A stretch of 64,000 bases of DNA from JBKBUF01 sp046290815 (lineage in GTDB: Bacteria; Bacteroidota; Bacteroidia; Cytophagales; Cytophagaceae), in contig JBKBUF010000004.1 in NCBI GenBank assembly GCA_046290815.1, positions 62,001-126,000 on the forward strand. The letters are read 5' to 3'. Of this stretch, positions 63,821-64,000 are shown piece by piece. The number at the start of each line of letters is the position of its first letter. The first letter of the stretch is position 1. The position numbers were made by a program, and so were the translations under genes. The notes under the pieces were generated by a model. That model saw only the letters and a list, made by a program, of their open reading frames with translations, did not search any database and was not told the DNA's origin.

Positions 63821-64000
63821 AACTTTTAGTTTGGTAAAATTTTAATACATGTCATTTATTTTAAATTTTTTTTTGCATAAATCTTACCTGAAATTGATTC
63901 TTATTTAATTCAGGAATAATGAGGCAAAAGTCTTTAATTCAAATCTTATCTGAAGTTTTATTATAATAATCTAATAAATAATAGAAATAAAGCAATAATT

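Overview
The window reads as a chromosomal segment of an AT-rich Bacteroidota bacterium, most likely a gliding, cellulolytic-type member of the Cytophagales (Cytophaga/Sporocytophaga-like; this placement is inference). Supporting signs are four proteins with type IX secretion sorting domains (types A and B), the rpsF-rpsR-rplI order, the parA-parB-DUF5683-dapB-lepB block, Bacteroidota-type promoters (TAnnTTTG), weak Shine-Dalgarno signals and many simple intergenic tandem repeats. About 47 protein genes and one tRNA can be supported. There is no rRNA, insertion sequence, prophage or CRISPR array.

Layout. 1-2.2 kb: end of an unidentified gene, then a PuuD-like gamma-glutamyl-GABA hydrolase and an aldehyde dehydrogenase, a small GABA/putrescine-type catabolic set. 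2.2-12.3 kb: three large secreted T9SS proteins on the minus strand (a 2011-residue PKD/Ig protein, a 310-residue protein and a 979-residue beta-helix protein). 12.7-18.7 kb: a signalling region. A 7TM sensor whose cytoplasmic tail is an IS1595-transposase-type zinc ribbon is divergent from a propeller-type LytS histidine kinase and its LytTR response regulator. 18.8-28.7 kb: TPR protein, alpha-2-macroglobulin lipoprotein, penicillin-binding protein 1C, VanW protein. 28.7-30.6 kb: tRNA, HAD phosphatase, site-2 protease. 30.6-38.6 kb (minus): T9SS protein, PASTA protein, a double-length D-Ala-D-Ala ligase, NifU-type protein, Mrp ATPase, dihaem cytochrome c. 38.8-42.9 kb (plus): dnaG, ribBA, surE. 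42.9-54.9 kb (minus): lipoprotein, priA, DUF255 protein, GSCFA protein, ribosomal operon, coiled-coil protein, putative outer-membrane protein, patatin, methyltransferase, apaG, with one 37-codon lipoprotein gene on the plus strand. 55-64 kb: ung (plus), then lepB, dapB, DUF5683, parB, parA, yidC, pyrG (all minus).

How the parts fit: much of the window serves the cell envelope. PBP1C, the A2M lipoprotein, the duplicated Ddl, the PASTA protein and VanW concern peptidoglycan or its protection. LepB, YidC and the T9SS cargo concern export. DnaG, PriA, Ung and ParAB concern replication, repair and segregation, and three perfect DnaA-box 9-mers lie in intergenic DNA next to dnaG, ung and parA.

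The most unusual items are: (1) the membrane sensor fused to a transposon-type DNA-binding zinc ribbon; (2) a dispersed family of heptanucleotide tandem arrays, several reaching the stop codons of convergent genes, two of which share 27 identical bases; (3) two complete D-Ala-D-Ala ligase units in one polypeptide; (4) an 11-bp perfect inverted repeat abutting the start codon of the TPR gene.
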